The notes beneath the pieces were generated by a model. It had not been told where the DNA came from. It saw only the letters and a list, made by a program, of their open reading frames with translations, and made no database searches. The translations under genes were made by a program, and so were the position numbers. A DNA stretch of 64,000 nt, taken from positions 173,854 through 237,853 of the forward strand of contig NZ_LMUD01000007.1 of assembly GCF_009766095.1 (NCBI RefSeq), written 5' to 3'. This DNA comes from Granulicella sp. S190 (GTDB lineage: Bacteria; Acidobacteriota; Terriglobia; Terriglobales; Acidobacteriaceae). Position 1 is the stretch's first letter. Every line of letters begins with the position of its first letter. This document shows positions 20,872 through 28,574 of this stretch, piece after piece.

Positions 20872-22683
20872 TTATTGCTGATCTGGCTTGTTCGTGTCTT
20901 TTGCGTTGCGCTTGGCTTCGTCGGCTGCCTGTTTGGCTTCGCGTTTTGCCTCGTCGGCTGACTGCTTCGCTTCACGCTTGGCTTCATCGGCTTCCTGCCT
21001 GGCTTCGCGTTTGCTTTCTTCTGCTTCCTGCTTGCCCTCGCGAATGGCCTCACGCGCCTCCTGCTGAGCTTCGATCACGGCCTGGCGCGCTTCGGGCGGA
21101 ATCGGAGGTATGGCGGTGATCTTGGGCATGGGGGGCAGAGGCGGAAGAGGCATGATGCTCGCCTTCTTGATGGAGATGTCGCCCTGGCTGGTGGAGATGT
21201 GAAGGAGCGGGCCGCCTTTGCCTGCGGTGCCGCTGATGGTCTTCTTCTCCAGGCCGCCGTCGGGGATTTTGATCTCGGAGAAATCGCTCTCGATGTCGCC
21301 ATTGGTGGCGTCGAGCTGGTAGGCGAAGTTGGCCTGCTCGGGCAGGCTGAGATTGACGGAGCCGTTGCGGTTCTCGACCGTGACGTTGCCGAGGGGAGGA
21401 GCGCTGGTGAGGTCGACGGAGCCGTTGCGGTTGGTGACGGTGACGTCTCCGGCGACGCGGTCGAGGGTGACGTTGCGGTTGCCGGCGGTGAGGGTGAGAG
21501 GCCCGACGGCTTCGCTGGCGGTGATGTCGGAGTGGCTGATGTCGATCTCGCCGTCGAGGCGGGCGAACTGGAGGTCGGTGCGGCTGGTGTGGAACTTGAT
21601 GTTGCTGCGGATGTGCTCGAAGTGGGTGGTGCCGAAGAAGTCGCCGCTCATGGCGACGGGGCCGGTGAGATCGGAGAGGGTGGTGTCGTGGCCGCGGCCC
21701 TGGATCTGGATCGGCCCGTTGACGCTGTGGGCGGAGATGTCCGAGTCGCTGTTGTTGATGTGCATATCGACGGGACCGGAGATCGCGCTGACCTCAATGT
21801 TGCCGTGGTTGGCGGTGACCTGAAGCGGGGCTTTGAGGCCGCTGACATGGACGTCGCCGTGGTTGGCGGAGACGGTAACGGGTGCGGATGCGGGGAGGGT
21901 GATGATGAGGTCGGCGCGGGTGCCGTCGATGGCGGGCACGGAGAGGACTAGGCTGTCGCCGTTTTTGTTGAGGGTTGGATTGAGGCGCTGGGCCTTGCTG
22001 TCGGCGTCGGAGTCGGAGCGGGTGTAGACCTCTTTGTGGACGGAGACGTGGATCTGGTTATCGTCGCTGGTGCCGGAGATAGAGATGTCGCCGCGCGGGT
22101 TGTCGACGGTAAAGCCGGTGCTGGCGGGGAAGGCCTGGGAGAGGGTCTGATCGCTCTCATGCTTGTCGCCGAGGAACTCGTCGATGTTGTCCTGGTTGAA
22201 GTTCCAGCCGTAGAACCATTTATCGCCGTTGCCGTGGAAGCGGGCTTCGCTGAAGACGATGCCACTGATGCCGAAGATCAGCAGGAGGGTGAAAACTCCA
22301 CCACCGAGACGACGGCGGTAGCGTGGTTGGGTAGAGTCAGACTGCATGTACTGGTCGTAGGCCCACTCGAGGAGCATGATGACGCCCGCTCCGACGAAGA
22401 GAATGGGCCAGAAGCGACCGTAAAAATCCCAGAGGCGGTGGCTTGCGAGACGTCCGGTCTGCACGAGCAGGAAGAGGATGCCGACGGAGATGAGCAGCAG
22501 GGGGCCAAGGATGGAGCTGCGGCGGAGGCTGCGGACCTGGTAGCGGTAGGCGTCGCGCTGGGCACGGGCTACATCGCGCTGGGCACGGGCCTGCTCTTTG
22601 AGGACGCGGCGCTGATATTTCCAGTCCCCTCCGTAGGGAGGGCCGGGTGGTGGCGGATAAGGTGGCGGCGGATAGCTTCCCAT
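20872..22683 (-). CDS. DUF4097-type beta-repeat membrane protein with LEA-like C-terminal repeats
   Basis: This 603-residue protein begins with a proline-rich cytoplasmic tail (MGSYPPPPYPPPPGPPYGG) and a basic helix. Two membrane helices follow (GPLLLISVGILFLLVQTG and FWPILFVGAGVIMLLEWAYD), then a third near residue 130. Residues about 190-490 are a long series of short beta-strands (VSANHGDVHVSGLKAPLQV, VTNRNGSVDLTSAPPLGNV), the DUF4097 beta-helix type also found in bactofilin-like adhesins. The last 60 residues contain five 11-residue repeats of the form ADEAKREAKQS. It lies 3 bases after the B-box gene and is the distal gene of the sigma/anti-sigma operon, suggesting an envelope-stress effector or sensor. 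No DNA-binding or catalytic motif is seen. Confidence 0.82.
   Translation of the reverse strand: MGSYPPPPYPPPPGPPYGGDWKYQRRVLKEQARAQRDVARAQRDAYRYQVRSLRRSSILGPLLLISVGILFLLVQTGRLASHRLWDFYGRFWPILFVGAGVIMLLEWAYDQYMQSDSTQPRYRRRLGGGVFTLLLIFGISGIVFSEARFHGNGDKWFYGWNFNQDNIDEFLGDKHESDQTLSQAFPASTGFTVDNPRGDISISGTSDDNQIHVSVHKEVYTRSDSDADSKAQRLNPTLNKNGDSLVLSVPAIDGTRADLIITLPASAPVTVSANHGDVHVSGLKAPLQVTANHGNIEVSAISGPVDMHINNSDSDISAHSVNGPIQIQGRGHDTTLSDLTGPVAMSGDFFGTTHFEHIRSNIKFHTSRTDLQFARLDGEIDISHSDITASEAVGPLTLTAGNRNVTLDRVAGDVTVTNRNGSVDLTSAPPLGNVTVENRNGSVNLSLPEQANFAYQLDATNGDIESDFSEIKIPDGGLEKKTISGTAGKGGPLLHISTSQGDISIKKASIMPLPPLPPMPKITAIPPIPPEARQAVIEAQQEAREAIREGKQEAEESKREARQEADEAKREAKQSADEAKREAKQAADEAKRNAKDTNKPDQQ
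20893..21057 (-). repeat. Five LEA-like 11-residue coding repeats
   Basis: Residues about 543-597 of the DUF4097 protein form five consecutive 11-mers: AREAIREGKQE, AEESKREARQE, ADEAKREAKQS, ADEAKREAKQA, ADEAKRNAKDT. The Ala/Lys/Glu 11-mer pattern is like group-3 LEA proteins and predicts a long amphipathic helix. Confidence 0.7.
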
Positions 22684-22686
22684 GAC

Positions 22687-23961
22687 CTAGCTCCCTTCCT
22701 GGTCGTGCTGGTTGGAGGGAACGATGCTGGCGGTGGTCACGGGCGGTTGAGGCGCGGCTGCGGGCGGAGCCGGGGGACCAGGGTAGGGATAGGCGACCGC
22801 TGCTGCGGAGTTGAAGGAGGTACGCTGAAAGACTGCCATGAGACCGGCGACGATGATGAAGAGCGGCCAACTGTGCGACCAGGAGAGGATGTCGAAGGAG
22901 TCGAGGAGGAACAGAACGCCGACGAGGATGACCCAGATGGAGCCGCGCAGGGCGCTGAAGAGCCGGTACTGGTAGGCGGGAGTGCCATCGTCAGCGAGAC
23001 CGTTGCCGGCACCCGTCATCTTGTGGACGAAGAGCCAGACTCCCAGACCGATGAGGAAGAAGGGAACGATTCTGTGGATGGGGAAGTGGTGAAAGAAGCC
23101 GGCGTTTCCGACTAAGAAGATGCAGCCGAGGCCGATGAGCCAGAGGGCGCCTGCGGGGAAACGGTTTCGCGCGGCAGCGAGATCTTGTTCAGCGGGGTAG
23201 GTCGGTGCTCCGTAGGGTGGAATGGGTGGGGCGTAGTTTTGCCATGGGGCTCCCCAGCTTGCAGTTGGCTGCTGCTGTGGGGGGTAGCCGGAGGGCGGGG
23301 GGGGATAAGGGATCTCGCCCGTAGCGGTGTGAGCGGCGTCGGGCGCGGTGCCTTGCGGGACGAATGGGCTGGCGGGAACGAAAGGGCTCGCTGGGGCAGA
23401 GTGGCTGGTGCCGGGCCACGACTTGCCGAATCCCAGACGTTCGCCGAGATCGTTGAGGCCGAAGGGATTGGGCAGAGGGGTGCCGTCGCGTCGCGCCTTT
23501 GCGGTGTGGTGTGCTTCGATCACCTGATAACAGACCCAGCCAGCGATGAAGAGGCCGAAGATGCCATGCTCATCGGCGAGGCTGACGAGGATCGCGAAGA
23601 CGATCAGGTGCACGACGCCCTTGGCGTACTGGCCGTTATACATGGCACCGACGCCGGGGATGAAGCCTAGCAGAGCTGCCAGGCCGGGGTTGGGAGCACC
23701 GGGCGGCGGAGGCGGAGGAATAGTGCCTGCGACGTTGTAGTTGATGACGCCATCGCTTCCGCTGTAGGTGTAGCCGCCTGCGGGGCCGGAGGTGTAGGTG
23801 CCCGAAGGCGGAGGAGAACCAGCGCCAGCTAGCCTGGCGGCGAGGCAGGGTTCACAGAAGACAGCAGAGCCGACGACGCGGGTGCACTCCTGGCAGAGAG
23901 GTTTGCCGCAGTTCTGGCAAAAGGCAACATGTTCACGATCAGGATGGTTTGCGCAAGTCAT
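22687..23961 (-). CDS. B-box zinc-finger membrane protein
   Basis: This 424-residue protein starts with a treble-clef, B-box-like zinc site: MTCANHPDREHVAFCQNCGK followed by PLCQECTR and FCEPCLA within residues 1-41. A proline/glycine-rich linker follows. A TM2-like unit is next (about residues 88-165: LAALLGFIPGVGAMYNGQYA), with the G-x-x-x-YNGQ pattern. A second proline-rich linker leads to four LiaI-type membrane segments (ALWLIGLGCIFLVGNAGFF to WPLFIIVAGLMAVF). The start has AAGGGGG upstream. It overlaps the anti-sigma gene by 4 bases and is 3 bases before the DUF4097 gene, so the three are translationally linked. It is likely an inner-membrane stress protein; function inferred from context only. 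Confidence 0.82.
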   Translation of the reverse strand: MTCANHPDREHVAFCQNCGKPLCQECTRVVGSAVFCEPCLAARLAGAGSPPPSGTYTSGPAGGYTYSGSDGVINYNVAGTIPPPPPPGAPNPGLAALLGFIPGVGAMYNGQYAKGVVHLIVFAILVSLADEHGIFGLFIAGWVCYQVIEAHHTAKARRDGTPLPNPFGLNDLGERLGFGKSWPGTSHSAPASPFVPASPFVPQGTAPDAAHTATGEIPYPPPPSGYPPQQQPTASWGAPWQNYAPPIPPYGAPTYPAEQDLAAARNRFPAGALWLIGLGCIFLVGNAGFFHHFPIHRIVPFFLIGLGVWLFVHKMTGAGNGLADDGTPAYQYRLFSALRGSIWVILVGVLFLLDSFDILSWSHSWPLFIIVAGLMAVFQRTSFNSAAAVAYPYPGPPAPPAAAPQPPVTTASIVPSNQHDQEGS

Positions 23962-24980
23962 ACCAATCCCCCTTCCAACTTATAGACACTAGGAGTAAGT
24001 ACAGCAAAAGCTTTTGACGCGAAGGGGGGAGGGGCCTGGGTACGGACGGATGCCACCATCTGGATCTGGCCACCGCTAGGGGTCTCGCGGCGGCTGGAGC
24101 CGGGGTTGGGCTTCGGGCTATTCTGCTTCTGGTCGGGCTTCTGATTATTTTGCAGGCCGCCGGGCTTCTGATCCTTCGGAGTATTGGGATCGTCCGGCTG
24201 TGTGGCTGCAGGCTTACGGGTTGAGTTGTTCTGGCTTGCCGGGGTAGCTGCGCCGGAGGAGCCGTCCTCATCCGAAGAGCGCTGCAGGTCGCGGACACGG
24301 GATTCAAGCTCGTAGACCACGCGAAGGTTGTCGGAGTAGCGAACGACCTTCGCTTTGGTCTCGTAGCAGGTGCGCAGGATGCTGGAGGGCTTGAGGTCGC
24401 TGGCGTGAATCTGGCTGAGACGAATGCCGGTAAGGTTCATGGTGAGTGCGATGGAGAAGAAGGCCATGGCAGCCGTCATCGCGAGACGCGGCTGAAGCAT
24501 GGTATGGCCGAAGGAACGGAGGCCTGAAGTGACGCGGGCGCGGAAGGGAAGAACCTTGGCAGAGGCGAAGGGGTTGGTTGCGAGGTTCGTTCCAACCGGG
24601 GCCGGATAGCTGAGCAGGGTGGTAGGAGTTGGTGTTCGGAGGTAGTCGGTTCTGCCGAGAACGATCGGGGCCTTGTTTTCCTTGGCGGCTCCGAGGGCTT
24701 CTTTGCCGCTGGTCTGGGCAAGGATGCGCTCAAACAGGGCGGCAGGAGGTTCGGGACGGGGAGACTTGAGCATCTCCATCCAGGCGGCTCCGCGCTGGGC
24801 ATCGGCGAGCAGGGCCGAGCAGCCGGGGCAACCGATCATGTGGGTGTCGAAGGTGGCCTGGTCGGCGACAGAGAGGGTGCCGTCGAGCGCGTCTACCAGC
24901 ATCGCTTCGCATTGCGCGCAGTGCTGCGGATCGCCGGGTGCGCCGGGTTTGACGCTTCCGAATTGGTTGAAGTCTGCCAC
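23958..24980 (-). CDS. Zinc-binding anti-sigma factor (zf-HC2 type)
   Basis: The product is 340 residues with GTG start at 24980, preceded by GAGAGAGG. The N-terminal domain holds CAQCEAMLVDALDGTLS and then THMIGCPGCSALL, giving the H-x3-C-x2-C signature of zinc anti-sigma domains (residues about 20-60). A single membrane helix lies near residues 165-185 (LAMTAAMAFFSIALTMNL). The remainder is a short coiled region and a low-complexity Pro/Gln/Asn-rich periplasmic tail. It follows the ECF sigma gene by 33 bases, the standard arrangement in which the anti-sigma sequesters its sigma at the membrane. Start choice is moderately certain. Confidence 0.88.
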   Translation of the reverse strand: MADFNQFGSVKPGAPGDPQHCAQCEAMLVDALDGTLSVADQATFDTHMIGCPGCSALLADAQRGAAWMEMLKSPRPEPPAALFERILAQTSGKEALGAAKENKAPIVLGRTDYLRTPTPTTLLSYPAPVGTNLATNPFASAKVLPFRARVTSGLRSFGHTMLQPRLAMTAAMAFFSIALTMNLTGIRLSQIHASDLKPSSILRTCYETKAKVVRYSDNLRVVYELESRVRDLQRSSDEDGSSGAATPASQNNSTRKPAATQPDDPNTPKDQKPGGLQNNQKPDQKQNSPKPNPGSSRRETPSGGQIQMVASVRTQAPPPFASKAFAVLTPSVYKLEGGLV

Positions 24981-25013
24981 TCTAAACCACCTCTCTCTCT
25001 AGCACTATGTCCA

Positions 25014-25817
25014 CTAACTTTCTATACGTTGCAATAGCCTTGCAAGTTCCCCGCGACCGCGACTGATGCGGCTTTTTACGGTGCCTTCCGGGATGCGGAG
25101 AACCTGTGATATCTCTTTGTAATCCATATCCTCGAGATCGCGCAGGATAACGGCTTCGCGCAGCTCAGGAGAGAGCTGTTTGAGGGCGTTCTGGACGCGG
25201 GCTTTCAGCTCGAGGCCGGCGACATGATGCTCCTGCGAAGGCCGGGTATCGGCGAGACGGTCGCCCATGGTGGGGCCGTCTTCTTCGCCGTCAAAGGTGG
25301 CGTCGAGGGACTCGGAGGCGCGTTCCAGGCGGGTTCGGCGGAAGTGGTCTACCAGCAGGTTGCGGGCGAGCGTGGTGATCCAGGTCTGGAAGCTGCCCTT
25401 CTGGGTGTCGAAGCTGGCGAGATTCTTGTAGAGCTTGAGGAAGACCTCCTGGGTGAGATCTTCGGCGTCGGAGCCTGAGCCGGTGAAGCGGTAGCAGATG
25501 GCGTAGATGCGGCGATGCTGGGAGGCGACCAGCTGCTGCCAGGCCTGCGAGTCGCCTGCCATGCACTGGCGCACCAGCTTGGCAAGGGCCTCCTGCGCTG
25601 CTTCCTGTTCGGGGTTTCGCTCCAACTTCGCCTCAAGTGATTTTGTCGGTGGGAGAAGTGTACCCCGAGGAGCCGGCGTCGGATTGATTTGTTGGAGGAG
25701 AAGCGAGCTGGGAAAGGTTCGCGCGGGGGACTGGACGACGTGCGGCGCGGCCACCCTGGGCAGACGCCGCGCCGGAGGGTTATGGCCGGTGATCCGGCTC
25801 GTCGTTGGAATCGCCAT
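25014..25817 (-). CDS. ECF-type RNA polymerase sigma-70 factor
   Basis: Region 2 is clear (QAWQQLVASQHRRIYAICYR, then SDAEDLTQEVFLKLYKNLAS, then GSFQTWITTLARNLLVDHFR), as is region 4 (LSPELREAVILRDLEDMDYK, then EGTVKSRISRGRGELA). Together they make a SigE/RpoE-like sigma of the extracytoplasmic class. Residues 1-85 of the longest model have no family similarity. The ATG at 25832 lies in a hairpin that looks like the terminator of the preceding sodC gene, so I give ATG 25817. Starts further in (for example the ATG 90 codons into the longest frame, with AGGAGG upstream) are possible. It heads the operon with the anti-sigma, B-box and DUF4097 genes. Confidence 0.9.
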   Translation of the reverse strand: MAIPTTSRITGHNPPARRLPRVAAPHVVQSPARTFPSSLLLQQINPTPAPRGTLLPPTKSLEAKLERNPEQEAAQEALAKLVRQCMAGDSQAWQQLVASQHRRIYAICYRFTGSGSDAEDLTQEVFLKLYKNLASFDTQKGSFQTWITTLARNLLVDHFRRTRLERASESLDATFDGEEDGPTMGDRLADTRPSQEHHVAGLELKARVQNALKQLSPELREAVILRDLEDMDYKEISQVLRIPEGTVKSRISRGRGELARLLQRIES

Positions 25818-25825
25818 GTGTAAAA

Positions 25826-25855
25826 CGCCCATGCGTTGCTATACGCATGGGCGTT
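25826..25855 (-). terminator. Terminator-like hairpin after sodC
   Basis: Perfect 12-bp stem ACGCCCATGCGT (25826-25837) / ACGCATGGGCGT (25844-25855) with a 6-base loop. On the minus strand it is followed by TTTTACAC, a short T-run. It lies between sodC and the sigma gene and would separate their transcripts. Confidence 0.6.
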
Positions 25856-25880
25856 CCGGTTGGTTCAATGACGGTTCACG

Positions 25881-25938
25881 TGTCCTGCCGGACCGGCCGC
25901 CTGCGCGTCGGGCAGTCACTTCGTGACTTTTGTTCCCC
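25881..25938 (+). repeat. Interspersed repeat, copy A
   Basis: Begins TGTCCTGCCGGAC and contains CTGCGCG and the hairpin GTCAC-TTC-GTGAC. Nearly the same element occurs at 28183-28240 and 33102-33158. This copy sits 28 bases from the 3' end of sodC. Confidence 0.7.
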
Positions 25939-25966
25939 TTCGGTGCGCGCTACCGTTGATTGCGGC

Positions 25967-26494
25967 TTAGGGCGTTGGGGCCGAGATGACGCCGCAGGCG
26001 ATGCGGTTGCCAGAGTTGCCCGAAGGGTCGGTCTTCATGTCATCGGCCTTCTCGTGGAGGACGATGGAGGTCCCGCCGTTGGCGAGGATGCTGTTGGGGG
26101 CGGAGGGATCGAGCGAGAGGTAGTCGACCTTGAAGGTGGCCTGGCCGAGGTGGCCTTCGCCGATCACAACGTTGTTCGGCAGGTCACCCGCGTGATGGCC
26201 CATGGGGTTCTGGAAGCCATGTTGCTTGTTTTCGGGGTTGAAGTGGCCACCGGCGGTTTTGAAGTCGGGAGCGTCGCAGAGTGCTTTGGCATGGATGTGG
26301 ACGCCATGCTCGCCTACGGGAAGGTTCTTGAGGTCGAGCTTGATGCGGACGCCCTTCTTTGCGCTGCTGAAGGTAGCGGTGCCGGCATCTTCGCCGGTGC
26401 TGGTCTTGATAGGAACGACGATCGCGTCTTTCGGTTTGGCGAATGCTGGAACGACGAGAAGGCTGAGAGTCATGGCGGCGAGGATGTTACGCAT
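25967..26494 (-). CDS. sodC: Superoxide dismutase [Cu-Zn]
   Basis: This 175-residue exported protein has signal peptide MRNILAAMTLSLLVVPAFA. The copper ligands are in GEHGVHIHAKALCD (H-x-H), the bridging and zinc histidines in GGHFNPENKQHGFQNPMGHH, the zinc Asp in the following segment, and the last copper His in TSIVLHEKADDM. The disulphide partners are the Cys in KALCD and the Cys in NRIACGVI, the family's C-terminal signature. It converts superoxide in the periplasm to peroxide and oxygen. It is monocistronic, divergent from the S10 peptidase gene, with a hairpin downstream. Confidence 0.94.
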   Translation of the reverse strand: MRNILAAMTLSLLVVPAFAKPKDAIVVPIKTSTGEDAGTATFSSAKKGVRIKLDLKNLPVGEHGVHIHAKALCDAPDFKTAGGHFNPENKQHGFQNPMGHHAGDLPNNVVIGEGHLGQATFKVDYLSLDPSAPNSILANGGTSIVLHEKADDMKTDPSGNSGNRIACGVISAPTP

Positions 26495-26592
26495 AAGCTG
26501 TTCTCCAAATCGAATCGTGTTACTTCCTTGAGAGTACCTAAGTATTTGTCCGGGTTGCGTTGAGTTCGCGGGTTGTATGTAAAATTTGGGTC

Positions 26593-28179
26593 ATGATCTC
26601 AACGCAATCCCTTTCTCTCTCGAAGCTTGTGGCTTTGTTGTGTGTTCTGGCGGTGTCTTCTACGGCGATTTCTGGTTATGCGATGGCTCAGCCGCGAAAG
26701 AATTCCGATGCGCCGGAGGCACAAGCGGCGGCCCCGGATACCAAGGCAGCAGCGGATGCGAAGCCAGCAGCTACGCCGGGTCTTGCGGTGGCGCTGCCTC
26801 CTCTCCCGGCAGATGCCCATGTGGAGCAGAGCATCCAGCTTGAGGGCAAGACGCTGCACTATACCGTCACGGTGGGAACGCTGCCGGTGCGCGATAGCAA
26901 GGGCGCGTTGAGCGGCGAGGTGGTTTATACCGCCTATGTTGTGGAAGGAAAGGATCGGCCGGTAACGTTTGCGTTCAACGGCGGCCCGGGTGCGGCTTCG
27001 GTGTATCTGAACCTTGGGGCGATCGGGCCGAAGCGGGTGGCTTTTGGCGCGGAGGGGCAGAGCCCATCGGATCCGGCGACGCTGACTGATAATCCGGGAA
27101 CGTGGCTGGACTTCACCGATCTTGTGTTTATCGATCCGATCGGGACGGGGTTTTCGCGGTCGCTGGTTCCGCTGGAGGAGGCGAAGAAGCAGTTCTATGG
27201 GCCTGACCAGGACATCGAGTATCTTTCGCGAAACGTCTACGACTGGCTGGTGAAGAATGGGCGGCTGCAGTCTCACAAGTACATTGTGGGCGAGAGCTAT
27301 GGCGGCTACCGGGGGCCGAGGTTGACGGCTTTTCTTCAGTCGAAGATCGGGGTTGCGATGAATGGGCTGGTGCTGGTGTCGCCTGCGCTGGCTCCGGATA
27401 CAGGCTCGCAGGATCTCTCTCCAATACCGTGGATGCTGACGCTGCCTTCGATCGTCGCGGCAAACTACGAGCGGCAGGGCAAGCTGACGAACGAGAACAT
27501 GGCGGCGGTGATCGACTATACGCGCGGCGAGTATGCGGTGGATCTGATGAAGGGGAACAGCGATCCGGAGGCGACTCCGCGGCTGGTGAAGAAGGTGACG
27601 GAGTTGACGGGGCTTGATCCGACGTTTGTGAAGCAGTCGGGCGGGCGGCTGGAGACGCAGGCGTTTTTGCGGGAGGAGTTTCGCGAGACGGGCAAGCTGG
27701 GCAGCCGGTATGACCCGAATGTGACGGCCTACGATCCGTTTCCATATAACCCGACGCAGCAGACGAATGACCCGATTCTATTGAGCATTATTGCTCCGAC
27801 GACTTCGGCGATGGTGGACTTTGTGACCCGCACTGTGGGCTGGAAGACGGACGCACGCTATAACGCCCTGTCGTTCGAGGTGAACAGCGCATGGGACCAG
27901 AGTGGGCAGAATGGCCCGTTTGCGGGATCGGCTTCGGCGACCGATCTGCGGATCGCGGTGGCTACGGATCCCAAGCTGCGCGTGGTGATTGCGCATGGAT
28001 GGGCGGATCTCTCATGCCCGTTCATGGGATCGGTGCTGACGGTGAGCCAGATTCCGACAATGGGCGATCCAACGCGGGTGCAGGTGCATGAGTATCCCGG
28101 CGGCCACATGTACTACGCGCGCACGGCCAGCTCGCTGGCGCTGCGGAAGGATGTGATGGAGATGGTTTCGAAGCACTGA
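26593..28179 (+). CDS. Exported S10 family serine carboxypeptidase
   Basis: The product is 528 residues from ATG 26593, which gives a clean signal peptide (ISTQSLSLSKLVALLCVLAV, ending AMA); the frame upstream to 26560 would need TTG. An Ala/Pro-rich linker precedes the alpha/beta-hydrolase fold. The family motif PVTFAFNGGPGAASVYLNLG forms the oxyanion region. Catalytic Ser is in VGESYGGYRGP (about residue 235), Asp in AHGWADLSCPF and His in YPGGHMYYA. S10 peptidases remove C-terminal residues best at acidic pH, consistent with an acidophilic, secretory lifestyle. A copy of the interspersed repeat begins 3 bases after the stop. Confidence 0.92.
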   Translation: MISTQSLSLSKLVALLCVLAVSSTAISGYAMAQPRKNSDAPEAQAAAPDTKAAADAKPAATPGLAVALPPLPADAHVEQSIQLEGKTLHYTVTVGTLPVRDSKGALSGEVVYTAYVVEGKDRPVTFAFNGGPGAASVYLNLGAIGPKRVAFGAEGQSPSDPATLTDNPGTWLDFTDLVFIDPIGTGFSRSLVPLEEAKKQFYGPDQDIEYLSRNVYDWLVKNGRLQSHKYIVGESYGGYRGPRLTAFLQSKIGVAMNGLVLVSPALAPDTGSQDLSPIPWMLTLPSIVAANYERQGKLTNENMAAVIDYTRGEYAVDLMKGNSDPEATPRLVKKVTELTGLDPTFVKQSGGRLETQAFLREEFRETGKLGSRYDPNVTAYDPFPYNPTQQTNDPILLSIIAPTTSAMVDFVTRTVGWKTDARYNALSFEVNSAWDQSGQNGPFAGSASATDLRIAVATDPKLRVVIAHGWADLSCPFMGSVLTVSQIPTMGDPTRVQVHEYPGGHMYYARTASSLALRKDVMEMVSKH

Positions 28180-28182
28180 TGC

Positions 28183-28240
28183 TGTCCTGCCGGACGGGCC
28201 TCCTGCGCGCCGGGCGGCCAGTTCGTGGCGGGTATGTCTT
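28183..28240 (+). repeat. Interspersed repeat, copy B
   Basis: Begins TGTCCTGCCGGACGGGC, immediately after the S10 peptidase stop codon. The terminal hairpin reads GCCA-GTTCG-TGGC where copies A and C have GTCA/TGAC, a compensatory C-G for T-A change. Confidence 0.7.
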
Positions 28241-28574
28241 ATCTCGGGTTGGGGCGAGGCAATGGGTCTCGCGTTGCTCGGGGAGGGCAGAAGGTAACGT
28301 TTGGGTGTGGTTTTTCGGTGGTGAGACCGTGGCGGACGTGGGGATAGGGCAGCGTATTTTTCTGCTTCGAAAGAGGGGGCAGATTTTGCAAAGTTTTTTT
28401 GTCCGACGCAAAAATGGTTTTGACTCTTGACCTGAGGGTTGGGACGACCGTACCATCCATCCACCGTCGAGCTTCCAGTAAAGATGAAATCTCGCAATAC
28501 CACGTTTGTTGTAGCCCTACCTTCTCCCGCAACAGATTTCAGACAGGCAAACCAAATTTAACGAGGCTACTTTT
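28241..28574. other. Intergenic region upstream of the S53 peptidase
   Basis: These 334 bases show no gene. A possible promoter element, TTGACTCTTGACC, lies near 28420, but no convincing -10 can be assigned. Several short minus-strand frames are chance. Confidence 0.35.

Noticed and set aside
21199-23115. Long plus-strand open frames (21199-21951 and 22036-23115) opposite the DUF4097/B-box genes
   Set aside because: They are GC-rich antisense shadows with Val/Asp/Glu/Gly-biased composition, and the minus-strand genes have family matches and ribosome binding sites.
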